Part shown: piece after piece, positions 17,792 to 26,594 of the stretch
How positions within the stretch are numbered: the stretch's first letter is position 1
Layout of the letters: each line of letters starts with the position of its first letter
Assembly (NCBI RefSeq): GCF_042850985.1
Contig: NZ_AP031415.1
Coordinates: 868,001-932,000, forward strand
Source: Allocoprobacillus sp002160865
Lineage (GTDB): Bacteria > Bacillota_I > Bacilli_A > Erysipelotrichales > Coprobacillaceae
Direction: 5' to 3'
DNA length: 64,000 nucleotides
Made by a program: the position numbers and the translations under genes
The notes under the pieces: model-generated
What the model was told of the DNA's origin: nothing
The model's database searches: none
What the model saw: only the letters and a program-made list of their open reading frames with translations

Positions 17792-18502
17792 ATGAATAAG
17801 AATATGAAAATTGTTTTAAAGCTGATTGTGGTGATTGTTATTTTATTGAATCTTCCTTTTCAAAATATTTATAGTGAGAGTGTCGAAAATGTTGTTTCAT
17901 CATTAACAACAACAAATGTCAAAAAACAGCTTAATGGAAAATCAATTTATATTTATAATACGCATCAAGGTGAGAAATATGCGACAAAGTCGGTTAAGGA
18001 AGGGAGTCGTTATTTAATGCAATTATTGGAAAACAAAGGATATGAGGTAGATTATGAAACAACGGATTTTGAGTTGTATAAAACTAAAAATCATATAGAT
18101 TATGCAAAATCATATACAGTATCACAAAAATATTTATCACAGGCTGTCAAGGAACATGGTGAATATGATTTGGTTATTGACTTTCATAGAGATTCTATTA
18201 AAAAAAGTTTATCTACTATAACAGTAGATAATAAAAGTTATGCTAAACTCATGTTTGTAGTAGGAAAAGGAAGTTCTCATTATAGTGAAGTTAATAAGCG
18301 TTGTGAAAAACTGGCTGATATGTTGAATGAAAAAATTCCTAAAATATGTCGAGGTGTTTATCTTAAACAAAGTCATTATAATCAAGGTGTCACTGATAAT
18401 ATGATGTTAATAGAAGTGGGAGCAAATGAAAACACATATGAAGAAGTACAAAACTCATTAAATATTTTAGCAATGGTTTTAGATGAATATTTGAGTGCAT
18501 GA
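17792..18502 (+). CDS. spoIIP: Stage II sporulation protein P
   Basis: 236 residues from ATG 17792, with AAAGGAGGGAAGG upstream. An N-terminal membrane anchor (residues 5-22) precedes the SpoIIP amidase/endopeptidase domain, which strips peptides from glycan during forespore engulfment. Active-site regions: IYIYNTHQGEKY (the His/Glu of the zinc site), LVIDFHRDSI and NMMLIEVGANENTYEE. It is shorter than the B. subtilis protein because the long region before the catalytic domain is reduced. The gpr-spoIIP order is conserved in Bacillota. It overlaps the next gene by ATGA. Confidence 0.93.
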   Translation: MNKNMKIVLKLIVVIVILLNLPFQNIYSESVENVVSSLTTTNVKKQLNGKSIYIYNTHQGEKYATKSVKEGSRYLMQLLENKGYEVDYETTDFELYKTKNHIDYAKSYTVSQKYLSQAVKEHGEYDLVIDFHRDSIKKSLSTITVDNKSYAKLMFVVGKGSSHYSEVNKRCEKLADMLNEKIPKICRGVYLKQSHYNQGVTDNMMLIEVGANENTYEEVQNSLNILAMVLDEYLSA

Positions 18503-18801
18503 AACAGTTTTGGATTGATTTATGTTGTGTCTTACTTCTGATATGTGTCATCAGTCTGTTTTTTGGTGATCATCAAGTTTCGCAGACATTGTTTGAAAGA
18601 GAAATTCAGCAGTTTGAAGAAGATGTCGCTTCACAAAAAGAAATTCAATCACCGATGACTTTACAAGATACAAGCGATAATCAAATTTCTTCTTTAATGA
18701 AAACAACAAGTCAGTTTTGTGTCAATGTGATTGAATTTTTTGCCAAAATATTTTCTGATTTTATAAGTTTGTTTTTATTGAAAATAATTTATATTCTTTA
18801 A
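18499..18801 (+). CDS. Small two-segment membrane protein downstream of spoIIP
   Basis: 100 residues, starting ATGA-overlapped with the spoIIP stop, so coupled to it. Membrane segments at about 6-22 and 77-98 enclose an acidic, Gln-rich loop. No family recognised. Position suggests a sporulation role, for example in the engulfment complex, but nothing in the sequence proves it. Confidence 0.6.
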   Translation: MKQFWIDLCCVLLLICVISLFFGDHQVSQTLFEREIQQFEEDVASQKEIQSPMTLQDTSDNQISSLMKTTSQFCVNVIEFFAKIFSDFISLFLLKIIYIL

Positions 18802-18813
18802 TGGTTATAGATG

Positions 18814-18849
18814 GAATCCTTTATTTTGAATGAAAGGATTCTTTTTTTT
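18814..18849 (+). terminator. Terminator of the spoIIP unit
   Basis: Stem GAATCCTTT / AAAGGATTC (18814-18822 and 18833-18841) followed by eight T. Confidence 0.85.
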
Positions 18850-18869
18850 ATAAGGATATAAAAAAGTGT

Positions 18870-20483
18870 TTATTCTTGAAAGATAGAATTGCCAATAAAC
18901 TCAGCTAAAATGGATATTTGAGGAACATCAACTTTGGCAGCTATAAAATAATCTAAGAGTTTATAAAGACGATGTGCTTCTATATATTCTTTTTCCTTTG
19001 GTGATACTTGTAATAATAATTTTTGAACAATAGGTTTTAAGATGGCTAATTCATAGACCATAGATGTATTAAAAATAACATCTGCCTGTTCCTGATAAGG
19101 GTAAATGTACTGTTCTTCACCTTTTTGAACATTTTTCCAGCGACGGATTGTTTCTGTCGCATCAGCATTTCTAAACTGATAATCTCTTGCTATACGGCGA
19201 ATGAGGCGATAATCTGATGTCGGGATACGATTATGATTATCATAATTGAGATGAGTTAAAGCATTAATATATATTTTCATTTTCATATTTTCGGGAATAT
19301 AGTATGACGTACGAGGATTCAGTCCATGAATGCCTTCGATAATAAGAATTTGACGTGGAGATAATACAGTAGGCTGCTGGTTGTATTCTCTTAATCCTGT
19401 TTGAAAATGATAATGTGGTAAGTAAACGGGTTTATGATGTATCAGTTGAAGCATTGTTTCATTGAATAATTTTAAATCTATAGCTTCAATGTTTTCAAAA
19501 TCATAACTACCATCTAGGAGGCGTGGAGTCTGTGTTCTGTTTAAATAAAAATCGTCCATAGAAATTGTGATAGGATCCATTCCTAAGATTTTTAAATGAA
19601 TACCTAAACGTTTAGAAAATGTTGTTTTACCAGCAGAGCTGGGACCAGCAATTAAAATCATTTTTAAATGTTCTTTTTCTTTCGCAATATATGATGCCAG
19701 TTCAGATAACTTCTTTTCAATCATCGCTTCTGACATTAACATGAGTTCATTGGTTTGACCATTCATAATCTTTTCATTCATTTTCGCAACATTAGCCACA
19801 TCAATAAGTTTACCCCATTCTTCATATTCTTTCATGACTTGAAAGAGTTTATAATGTTGAAATGTGACATCATAACGTCCTAAGCGTAATCCTGGAGCAA
19901 AGAATTGAAGTGAAATATCGTGAAGATAAGAAGCATCTGGCAGCATGAAACCATAAAAATAGTCATAGATACCTTCCATTTCATAAATGCTGCATATATC
20001 TTTTGAACGATATTGTAATAAATCGGCTTTATCTTCTAAATGATTCTTTTTCAAAAAATCAATGGCTTGATTTTTTGGTAATATATGACGAGTTATTTTT
20101 GCTTTTTTATGAATGATTTCTAACATTTTTTGTTTGATCTTATTGACATCCTGTGGTGTCAAACTTTCATTTTTTTGAATAGAACAATATAATCCATCTT
20201 GAAATGTAAATTCAATATGTATATTTGCATTTTTAAAGAGGTGTTTGACTGCAACAATAAATACAAAAGTCAAAGTTCTTTCATAGATTTGTTTACCGAT
20301 CATACTATCTTTTTTAACCCATTCAATGGATGCATTTTTTTCAATCCTATATGTGAGTTCACATAGTTTTCCATCAACAATTCCTGCATAAATTGACTGA
20401 TTAGAATCATATGTTTTGATAATGTCTTCTAAACGCATGGGTTTTTCTATTTCAATCTGTTGATTTTGAATATTTAATAACAT
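18870..20483 (-). CDS. Uridine-kinase-like protein with TGS and ThrRS-editing-like N-terminus
   Basis: 537 residues. Residues 1-60 resemble a TGS domain. About 60-240 resembles the second additional domain of threonyl-tRNA synthetase (LTPQDVNKIKQKMLEII, FAPGLRLGRYD). From about 280 there is a P-loop nucleoside kinase: Walker A IAGPSSAGKTTFSKR, ISMDDFYLNR as the uridine-kinase DDFY motif, and YDFENIEAIDL. This three-part architecture is a known bacterial family annotated as uridine kinase or nucleoside kinase; the true substrate is not established. Single gene, convergent with the spoIIP unit. Confidence 0.88.
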   Translation of the reverse strand: MLLNIQNQQIEIEKPMRLEDIIKTYDSNQSIYAGIVDGKLCELTYRIEKNASIEWVKKDSMIGKQIYERTLTFVFIVAVKHLFKNANIHIEFTFQDGLYCSIQKNESLTPQDVNKIKQKMLEIIHKKAKITRHILPKNQAIDFLKKNHLEDKADLLQYRSKDICSIYEMEGIYDYFYGFMLPDASYLHDISLQFFAPGLRLGRYDVTFQHYKLFQVMKEYEEWGKLIDVANVAKMNEKIMNGQTNELMLMSEAMIEKKLSELASYIAKEKEHLKMILIAGPSSAGKTTFSKRLGIHLKILGMDPITISMDDFYLNRTQTPRLLDGSYDFENIEAIDLKLFNETMLQLIHHKPVYLPHYHFQTGLREYNQQPTVLSPRQILIIEGIHGLNPRTSYYIPENMKMKIYINALTHLNYDNHNRIPTSDYRLIRRIARDYQFRNADATETIRRWKNVQKGEEQYIYPYQEQADVIFNTSMVYELAILKPIVQKLLLQVSPKEKEYIEAHRLYKLLDYFIAAKVDVPQISILAEFIGNSIFQE

Positions 20484-20599
20484 AGTTTCACTTCCTTATT
20501 CATATCTTAACATGTTTTGATATCTATTGACATCTTTCTTTTGATGGTTAATACGTTTATTTTCAATAGGGATGAATTATAGTTGATGATAAAATATAT

Positions 20600-20628
20600 T
20601 TTCAATAAAACTATTTTTTTTGTATAAT
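20600..20628 (+). promoter_or_regulatory. Promoter of the first SAM hydrolase gene
   Basis: TTTCAA (20600-20605), 17-base spacer, TATAAT (20623-20628). Transcription would start about 20636, leaving about 25 bases of leader with AAGGAGG and no room for a riboswitch. Confidence 0.65.
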
Positions 20629-20660
20629 AGAATACGTTAGAAAAGAAGGAGGAAAAAAAT

Positions 20661-21518
20661 ATGTCAAAACCATTAATATTACAGACGGATTTTGGTTTAG
20701 TTGATGGAGCTGTCAGTGCTATGTATGGTGTTGCATTTAGTGTCGATGAGAATTTAAAGATATTTGATTTAACACATGATATACAACCTTATAATGTATG
20801 GGAAGCTTCTTATCGTTTGATTCAAACTGTGAATTATTGGAAAGAAGGGAGTGTTTTTGTTTCGGTTGTTGATCCTGGTGTTGGGTCTTCAAGAAGAAGC
20901 ATTGCGGTTAAAACAAAAGGTGGACAATATGTGATTACACCTGATAATGGAACATTAACACATATTAAAAAAATAATTGGAATTGAAGAAGCAAGAGAAA
21001 TTGATGAAACTAAAAATAGATTACCTCATTCAGGGGAAAGTTACACTTTTCATGGGAGAGATATTTATGCCTATACTTCTGCTAAGTTAGCAGCTGGTAT
21101 TATTTCTTTTGAAGATATTGGTTCAAAAGTGGATGTGGCTTCTATTGTTGAGTTAATGACAATTCCAGCAACGATGGATCATGATATCATCAATGGAACG
21201 ATTGATGTTTTAGATGTTCGTTTTGGTAGTCTATGGACAAATATTCCTAGAGAGATGTTTAAAAAGTTACATGTGTCTTTTGGTGAACGTGTTGAGATTT
21301 GTATTGAACATGAACATCGCATTGTTTATAAAAATATTTTAGTTTATGCAAAAAGCTTTGCTGATGTATCAACAGGAGAAACATTGTTATACACAAATAG
21401 TTTAGATCATATGGCAGTCGCTATTAATCAAGGAAGCTTTGCAAAAGCTTATAACATTGGGACGGGTATTCATTGGAAAATCAGCATTCGTCGTGCACCT
21501 AAAGTAATTTATGAATAA
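20661..21518 (+). CDS. SAM hydroxide adenosyltransferase (DUF62), paralogue 1
   Basis: 285 residues, standard length. The family hydrolyses S-adenosylmethionine to adenosine and methionine and is related to fluorinases. Core motifs are intact: LQTDFGLVDG, VFVSVVDPGVGSSRRSIAV, VITPDNGTLTH and FHGRDIYAYTSAKLA. The C-terminal beta-barrel domain ends NQGSFAKAYNIG. It is the first gene of a locus that continues with an ECF transporter and a second copy of the family; a separate promoter lies between it and the transporter. Confidence 0.93.
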   Translation: MSKPLILQTDFGLVDGAVSAMYGVAFSVDENLKIFDLTHDIQPYNVWEASYRLIQTVNYWKEGSVFVSVVDPGVGSSRRSIAVKTKGGQYVITPDNGTLTHIKKIIGIEEAREIDETKNRLPHSGESYTFHGRDIYAYTSAKLAAGIISFEDIGSKVDVASIVELMTIPATMDHDIINGTIDVLDVRFGSLWTNIPREMFKKLHVSFGERVEICIEHEHRIVYKNILVYAKSFADVSTGETLLYTNSLDHMAVAINQGSFAKAYNIGTGIHWKISIRRAPKVIYE

Positions 21519-21545
21519 CAATGAGGCTTGTTAGAGATAAATTTA

Positions 21546-21574
21546 TTGACAAAAAAATGAGAAAGATTTACTAT
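21546..21574 (+). promoter_or_regulatory. Promoter of the ECF transporter operon
   Basis: TTGACA (21546-21551), 17-base spacer, TACTAT (21569-21574), followed by GAGAGGGG before the start of the S component. Confidence 0.7.
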
Positions 21575-21618
21575 TTTGTTGTATTTTAAAAATAATTAAA
21601 AAGAGAGGGGCGTGTCTT

Positions 21619-22197
21619 ATGAGTAAGAAGACAACTTTAGAAAAATTTATAGGTGTTTGGAATACAAAAACAATTGTAGGGGTTGCCATTGGAGCAGCAT
21701 TATTTGGTGTATTGATGAATTTTGGTTCAATTAGAATCTTTACAAATACCAGTTTAACAACAGCTATGGTTGTTCCTGTTATTGTTGGAGGATTATTTGG
21801 ACCACTTCCAGCTGCAGTTGCTGCGGGAGTAGGAAATGTAATTGCTGATTTAATCAGTGGTTCAGGTTTCTGGTTTGACTGGTCTATTGGAAATGCATTT
21901 TTAGGATTGTTTATTGGAGCACTTCCATTATATGGGGCATATATTGAAGATGGTATTTTTGAAGTCAAACATATGATTATTTATGCTATTCTTTGTGTGA
22001 TTGGATGTGGTATTAGTTTTGGATTGGTGACACCATTCTTTACATATTTATGGTATGGTGGAGAATTAACAATTACTTTATATCAATCTGTTGTTGGGTC
22101 TATTTCTAATATTATTGTTTTATTGGTTATTGGTATTCCAGTTTTAAAAGTTTTAGCTAGTAGAAATTCTCGTGGTCGAAACTTAAAAGCTGAATAA
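21619..22197 (+). CDS. ECF transporter substrate-binding (S) component
   Basis: 192 residues with about six membrane segments. The pattern TTAMVVPVIVGGLFGPLPAAVAAGVGNVIADLISG is typical of ECF S components: a Gly/Ala-rich interface segment after a substrate loop. It binds the small molecule in the membrane and docks on EcfT. The substrate cannot be read from sequence; the flanking SAM hydrolases suggest a compound of methionine, adenosine or related metabolism (inference). Its stop overlaps the ATPase start (TAATG). Confidence 0.88.
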   Translation: MSKKTTLEKFIGVWNTKTIVGVAIGAALFGVLMNFGSIRIFTNTSLTTAMVVPVIVGGLFGPLPAAVAAGVGNVIADLISGSGFWFDWSIGNAFLGLFIGALPLYGAYIEDGIFEVKHMIIYAILCVIGCGISFGLVTPFFTYLWYGGELTITLYQSVVGSISNIIVLLVIGIPVLKVLASRNSRGRNLKAE

Positions 22198-23900
22198 TGA
22201 AAAAACCTGTCATTGAATTTAAAGACTTTAGTTTTCGATATAAATCTCAAACTGAAGATACTTTAAAGCATATTAATCTAACGATTTATGAAGGAGAAAA
22301 AGTGTTGTTACTTGGACCAAGTGGTTGTGGGAAATCAACACTTGCTCATTGTATCAATGGATTAATTCCGTTTTCATATGATGGGGAATGTCAGGGATCT
22401 TGTAAAATTGCTAGTTTGGAAGTTGTTCAATCTAGCATTTTTCAGTTAAGTAGTCAAGTTGGAACAGTTTTACAGGATTCTGATGCTCAGTTCGTTGGAT
22501 TGTCTGTTGGTGAAGATATTGCATATGCACTGGAAAATGAGAATATGCCACGAGAAGAAATGATTCCACGTGTATATCAATCAGCCAAAATGGTAGACAT
22601 GCATGAATTCTTAAATCATGTTCCTTATGATTTAAGTGGTGGACAAAAACAGCGTGTTGCTTTAGCTGGTATCATGCATGATGATGTGAAAATATTACTG
22701 TTCGATGAACCTTTGGCGGCTTTAGACCCTATGATGGGAAATGATGCTATTGATTTGATTGACCGTATTTATAGAGAACAAAAGAAAACAGTTGTGATTA
22801 TTGAGCATCGTTTAGAAGATGTTTTATATCGTCATGTTGATCGTGTCATTTTAATGCAGGAAGGAAAAATTATTGCTGATATGACACCTGATGAACTTTT
22901 ATTAAGTCCATTGTTAAAAGAAAATGGTATTAGAGAACCTTTATATATTACAGCATTAAAAAATGCCGGATGTCAATTACAGCCTGGTCATATTAGTCAT
23001 ATCCAGGATATTGATCTTGAGCCTTATCGTCAACAGCTTATTGATGATTTTCATCAGTCAATACCATCAAAACCTCAAGAGCCACAAGATGTGATTATTG
23101 AGGTAAAAGATTTATCTTTTGCATATCAGTCTGATCATCAGATCCTTGACAATGTTTCTTTTGAGATAAGAAAAGGTGAAAAAATCGCCATTGTTGGAAA
23201 AAATGGTGCTGGTAAAAGTACAATCGCTAAATTATTATGTGGTATTTTAAGACCAACAAAGGGACAGATTTTGCTGAAAGGTCAAGATTATATGCAATAT
23301 TCCATTAAAGAAATAGGTGGAATGATTGGATATGTAATGCAAAATCCTAATCAGATGATTGTCAAAGATATGATTAAAGATGAAGTGGCTTTAGGTTTGA
23401 CATTGCATGATTACTCAAAAGAAGATATTGAAAAAAATGTTGAAGAAGCGTTGAAAATGTGTAATCTCTATGCGATGAGAAATTGGCCTGTTTCTGCTTT
23501 GAGTTATGGACAGAAAAAGCGTGTCACAATTGCTTCTATTCTGGCTATGAAACCTGGTGTTATGATTTTAGATGAACCAACAGCGGGACAGGATTATCGT
23601 GTTTATACGGAAATTATGACGTTTTTGGACCATTTAAATAAAGAATATGGAATCACAATATTATTCATTACGCATGATATGCATTTAGCAATTGAATATA
23701 CAGACAGAGCGATTGTCTTTAGTGAAGGAACTTGCATTGGTGATGATAGTGTCTTTAAAATATTAAGTGATGAGGATATTATTCAAAGAGCTCATTTGAA
23801 ACAGACATCTTTATTTACTCTAGCAAAACGCATAGGTCTTCCTTGTGATGCATTTACACAACATTTTATTGAACATGAAAGGATGAACCGTCATGAATAA
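22197..23900 (+). CDS. ECF transporter double ATPase (EcfA, fused)
   Basis: 567 residues with two ABC domains in one chain. Domain 1: Walker A GPSGCGKST, Q-loop QDSDAQFVG, signature LSGGQKQR, Walker B ILLFDEP. Domain 2 from about 295: GKNGAGKST, MQNPNQMIV, signature LSYGQKKR, VMILDEPTAGQD. The QDSDAQ and MQNPNQMI Q-loops are typical of ECF ATPases. The fused form is used by dedicated (group I) ECF systems. The end overlaps the EcfT start by eight bases. Confidence 0.95.
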   Translation: MKKPVIEFKDFSFRYKSQTEDTLKHINLTIYEGEKVLLLGPSGCGKSTLAHCINGLIPFSYDGECQGSCKIASLEVVQSSIFQLSSQVGTVLQDSDAQFVGLSVGEDIAYALENENMPREEMIPRVYQSAKMVDMHEFLNHVPYDLSGGQKQRVALAGIMHDDVKILLFDEPLAALDPMMGNDAIDLIDRIYREQKKTVVIIEHRLEDVLYRHVDRVILMQEGKIIADMTPDELLLSPLLKENGIREPLYITALKNAGCQLQPGHISHIQDIDLEPYRQQLIDDFHQSIPSKPQEPQDVIIEVKDLSFAYQSDHQILDNVSFEIRKGEKIAIVGKNGAGKSTIAKLLCGILRPTKGQILLKGQDYMQYSIKEIGGMIGYVMQNPNQMIVKDMIKDEVALGLTLHDYSKEDIEKNVEEALKMCNLYAMRNWPVSALSYGQKKRVTIASILAMKPGVMILDEPTAGQDYRVYTEIMTFLDHLNKEYGITILFITHDMHLAIEYTDRAIVFSEGTCIGDDSVFKILSDEDIIQRAHLKQTSLFTLAKRIGLPCDAFTQHFIEHERMNRHE

Positions 23901-24735
23901 TTTTATCATTAATCTGATTCCCGGTAAAACTTTTTTACATCAGTTGTCCGGAACAACAAAAGTTCGTTTATTCTTTGTTCTCATTGTATATTTAATTATG
24001 TCATTTGATTTAAGATTAATTCTACCGGTTTTTATTTTAGGTATTATTGGATTGATTTCATTAAGACCTAAGTTAAAATCAGTACGATATATTATTATCT
24101 TTGTTGTTGTGATGAATTTGGTGAATATTCTTTTATATTATTTAGCGAATCCTCATTTAGGTATGCTTTATTTTGGTCATGAAACTATCTGGTTTCAATT
24201 TAATGATTATTATATTGTGACTTATGAAGAAGTCTGGTTTTTATTATCACGCTTTTTAAAAATGATTGCGTCTTTCTTGATTTCTTTAGATTTTATTTTA
24301 GCGATTACACCAAGTGAATTTGCAGCTGGCCTTTACTCATGCAAAGTTCCATATAAAATTTGTACAATTGTAGAAATGGCTTTTCGTTATATTCCTGATA
24401 TTGCCAGAGATTATCAGAATATTAAAGTTTCTATGCAGGCAAGAGGAGTCGAATTGGATCCAAAGAAAACAGGACTACTGAAACGTATTAAACAAAATAT
24501 TTTGATTTTAATCCCTTTAGTCATCACTTCTTTTGATCGTATTGGTAATATTTCTAATGCAATGGATCTAAGAGGGTTCGGTAAAGGAAAGAAACGTAGT
24601 TATTATGCAGAACATGAAGAAACACCAAATGATAAAAAAGTTAAAATTGTTTATATTTTATTAGGATTATTTGTTGTAGGATATATTATTGGGAGAATAT
24701 TTTTTAATGTATCTGAAGTCTGGTATCCATTTTAA
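23893..24735 (+). CDS. ECF transporter transmembrane component (EcfT)
   Basis: 280 residues with about six membrane segments and the two EcfT coupling motifs: MQARGVEL at about residue 180 and DLRGFGKGKKR at about 225. These link the ATPases to the S component. With the S component and double ATPase it forms a complete dedicated ECF importer. Confidence 0.94.
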   Translation: MNNFIINLIPGKTFLHQLSGTTKVRLFFVLIVYLIMSFDLRLILPVFILGIIGLISLRPKLKSVRYIIIFVVVMNLVNILLYYLANPHLGMLYFGHETIWFQFNDYYIVTYEEVWFLLSRFLKMIASFLISLDFILAITPSEFAAGLYSCKVPYKICTIVEMAFRYIPDIARDYQNIKVSMQARGVELDPKKTGLLKRIKQNILILIPLVITSFDRIGNISNAMDLRGFGKGKKRSYYAEHEETPNDKKVKIVYILLGLFVVGYIIGRIFFNVSEVWYPF

Positions 24736-24749
24736 CAAGGAGGAAGAAA

Positions 24750-25598
24750 ATGAAACCATGTATTGTATGGCAAACTGATTTTAGTTTGGATTGGCCTTTT
24801 GTTGCGACAATGAAAGGTGTCTGTAAACAAGTAGATGCTTCTTTAGAATGTGTTGATAGCACACATACAATTGAAAAATTTAATGTTTTAGAAGCAAGTC
24901 AACAATTAAACTATGTAGAGCCATTTTGGCCAAAAGGAACAGTTTTTGTATCTGTTGTTGATCCAGGTGTAGGAACACCTAGAAAAGCCAGTGTCGCTTT
25001 ATTAAAGGATGGCAATTATGTCATTACACCAGATAATGGGACTTTAACACATGTTTATTATAATGTTGGAATTGAAGCTATCAGGGAAATTGATGAAACA
25101 AAGAACCGTTATCAGGGAACAGAGAATGTATCTGTTTTTCATGGAAGAGATTTATTTGCCTACACAGCCGCAAAACTTGCCAGTGGACAAATCACATTTG
25201 AAGAAGTGGGGGAAAGTTATTCTCTTGATGATATTGTTTTATTGGATTATGAATATTTAAAAGCTGATGTGAAAAATGAAGATATTCAAGGTATTGTTTC
25301 TAATGTTTCTGATCCATTTGGAAGTATTGTTTTTAATGTTTTGACTGAAGATTTTAATCGTGTTGGTTATCATGAAGGAGATTATATTCATGTTGTTTTA
25401 GAAAATGAACAAGGTATTTATTTTGATGAAACGGTTCCTTATGCGAAATCCTTTGGATTTGTTGATATAGGAAAACCAGTGATTTTCAATTCTTCATCAA
25501 ATTATATCTCTTTGGGATTAAATCAAGGAAGTTTTAAAGATGCTTATCATGTCAAAGCTGGTCTTCAATGGAAAGTTCAATTTCATAAAGTTGATTAA
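24750..25598 (+). CDS. SAM hydroxide adenosyltransferase (DUF62), paralogue 2
   Basis: 282 residues, 14 bases after EcfT with AAGGAGGAAG, so in its operon. Conserved motifs: VFVSVVDPGVGTPRKASVA, VITPDNGTLTH, FHGRDLFAYTAAKLA and NQGSFKDAYH. The first motif has changed: QTDFSLDWPFVATMKG in place of QTDFGxxDG in paralogue 1, so a Gly and the following Asp position differ. That region is near the adenosine pocket in the family, so substrate choice could differ (inference). Confidence 0.92.
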   Translation: MKPCIVWQTDFSLDWPFVATMKGVCKQVDASLECVDSTHTIEKFNVLEASQQLNYVEPFWPKGTVFVSVVDPGVGTPRKASVALLKDGNYVITPDNGTLTHVYYNVGIEAIREIDETKNRYQGTENVSVFHGRDLFAYTAAKLASGQITFEEVGESYSLDDIVLLDYEYLKADVKNEDIQGIVSNVSDPFGSIVFNVLTEDFNRVGYHEGDYIHVVLENEQGIYFDETVPYAKSFGFVDIGKPVIFNSSSNYISLGLNQGSFKDAYHVKAGLQWKVQFHKVD

Positions 25599-25613
25599 TA
25601 AAAATAAATTTTA

Positions 25614-25656
25614 AAGCTGCATTCTGAGATTTGTTGATAAAGGAATGCAGTTTTCT
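25614..25656 (+). terminator. Terminator of the ECF / SAM hydrolase operon
   Basis: Stem CTGCATTC / GAATGCAG (25617-25624 and 25643-25650) then TTTTC. Confidence 0.7.
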
Positions 25657-25680
25657 TATGTCTATGATTATTTGAATTTG

Positions 25681-25736
25681 TTGTTTCATCATAAGCTATT
25701 ATGTATAATATGGTCTTGTCAAAATGTTTTGACAAG
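25681..25736 (+). promoter_or_regulatory. Promoter and palindromic operator of the XRE / membrane regulator
   Basis: TTGTTT (25681-25686), 17-base spacer, TATAAT (25704-25709). Immediately after, at 25715-25736, is a perfect palindrome with arms CTTGTCAAAA / TTTTGACAAG and a two-base centre, covering the expected transcription start. Autoregulation by the following HTH protein is a reasonable inference. Confidence 0.55.
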
Positions 25737-25817
25737 GTCAAAAACAGGATGTCAAAGAAATTAGATAGAATGAAAAGTCTCAATGGATTATTATGAAGTT
25801 GTCAAGGAGGGAATTGA

Positions 25818-26396
25818 ATGCAAGTTGGAAATCAAATTAAAAAATATCGTGATCAATTACATTTATCACAGGAACAGTTAGCTGAGAAAATTTATGTAAC
25901 GCGACAGACAATATCAAATTGGGAAACAAATAAAAGTTATCCAGATATTCATAGTTTGGTTTTATTAAGTCAGATTTTCAATGTCTCTATTGATCAATTA
26001 GTGAAAGGAGATTTAGAAATGATGAAATATCAAATTGAAAAAGAAGAAGTGAATAAGTTCAATAAAAATGCTGTTATTTATGGAGCTTTATTACTTATCG
26101 CTGTTTTATCACTTGTCCCATTATGGACTTATTTACAAGCTGCAGGTATCTTTATTTGGATACTGATTTATGGAGTTGCTATTTATTATGCATTTCAATT
26201 AGAAAAGCAAAAGAAGAAATATGATATTCATACCTATAAAGAAATCCTGGCATTTACGGAAGGAAAAACATTAGATGAAATTCAAAAAAATCAGGAAATA
26301 GGGAAAAGACATTATCAAACATTTCTGATTGTTATTGGAGTTGCAGTGGCATCATTCTTCATCACTTATATGATTGCATATCTTTTGCAAATTTAA
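25818..26396 (+). CDS. XRE-family regulator with C-terminal membrane segments
   Basis: 192 residues. HTH at 1-66 (IKKYRDQLHLSQEQLAEKIYVTRQTISNWETNKSYPDI), a linker, then three membrane segments (about 84-102, 106-124 and 166-190). Membrane-bound XRE regulators of this build are common in Bacillota and are thought to sense envelope state, but ligands are unknown. Ribosome site AAGGAGGG; own terminator. No partner transporter is adjacent. Confidence 0.9.
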   Translation: MQVGNQIKKYRDQLHLSQEQLAEKIYVTRQTISNWETNKSYPDIHSLVLLSQIFNVSIDQLVKGDLEMMKYQIEKEEVNKFNKNAVIYGALLLIAVLSLVPLWTYLQAAGIFIWILIYGVAIYYAFQLEKQKKKYDIHTYKEILAFTEGKTLDEIQKNQEIGKRHYQTFLIVIGVAVASFFITYMIAYLLQI

Positions 26397-26418
26397 AAAG
26401 ACCAAAAGGTCTTTTTTG
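26396..26418 (+). terminator. Terminator of the XRE / membrane regulator
   Basis: Stem AAAGACC / GGTCTTT (26397-26403 and 26408-26414) then TTTTTT. Confidence 0.85.
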
Positions 26419-26481
26419 TTATAGGCTTTAATTTTCATGAATATAAATTTGACTAACAACACTATTAACTCTTTATTTTAC

Positions 26482-26526
26482 TTTTCATTTCTTATAGATA
26501 ATTATCATATCTATAAGAAATGAAAA
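26482..26526. repeat. Perfect inverted repeat, 18-base arms
   Basis: Arms 26482-26499 (TTTTCATTTCTTATAGAT) and 26509-26526 (its exact complement) around a nine-base centre. No T run follows, so it is not a standard terminator. It lies upstream of the -10 (TATAAT at 26554-26559) of the YbaK-like gene. Confidence 0.8.
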
Positions 26527-26594
26527 ATAGATTTCAAAAATCAAGAATTGGAGTATAATGTTCTTATGTGAATGAAAAAGGATGTGATAATCTT

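Noticed and set aside
25595..25783. Minus-strand ORF over the ECF operon terminator and XRE promoter
   Set aside because: No ribosome site; the coding stretch is a hairpin and a regulatory region.
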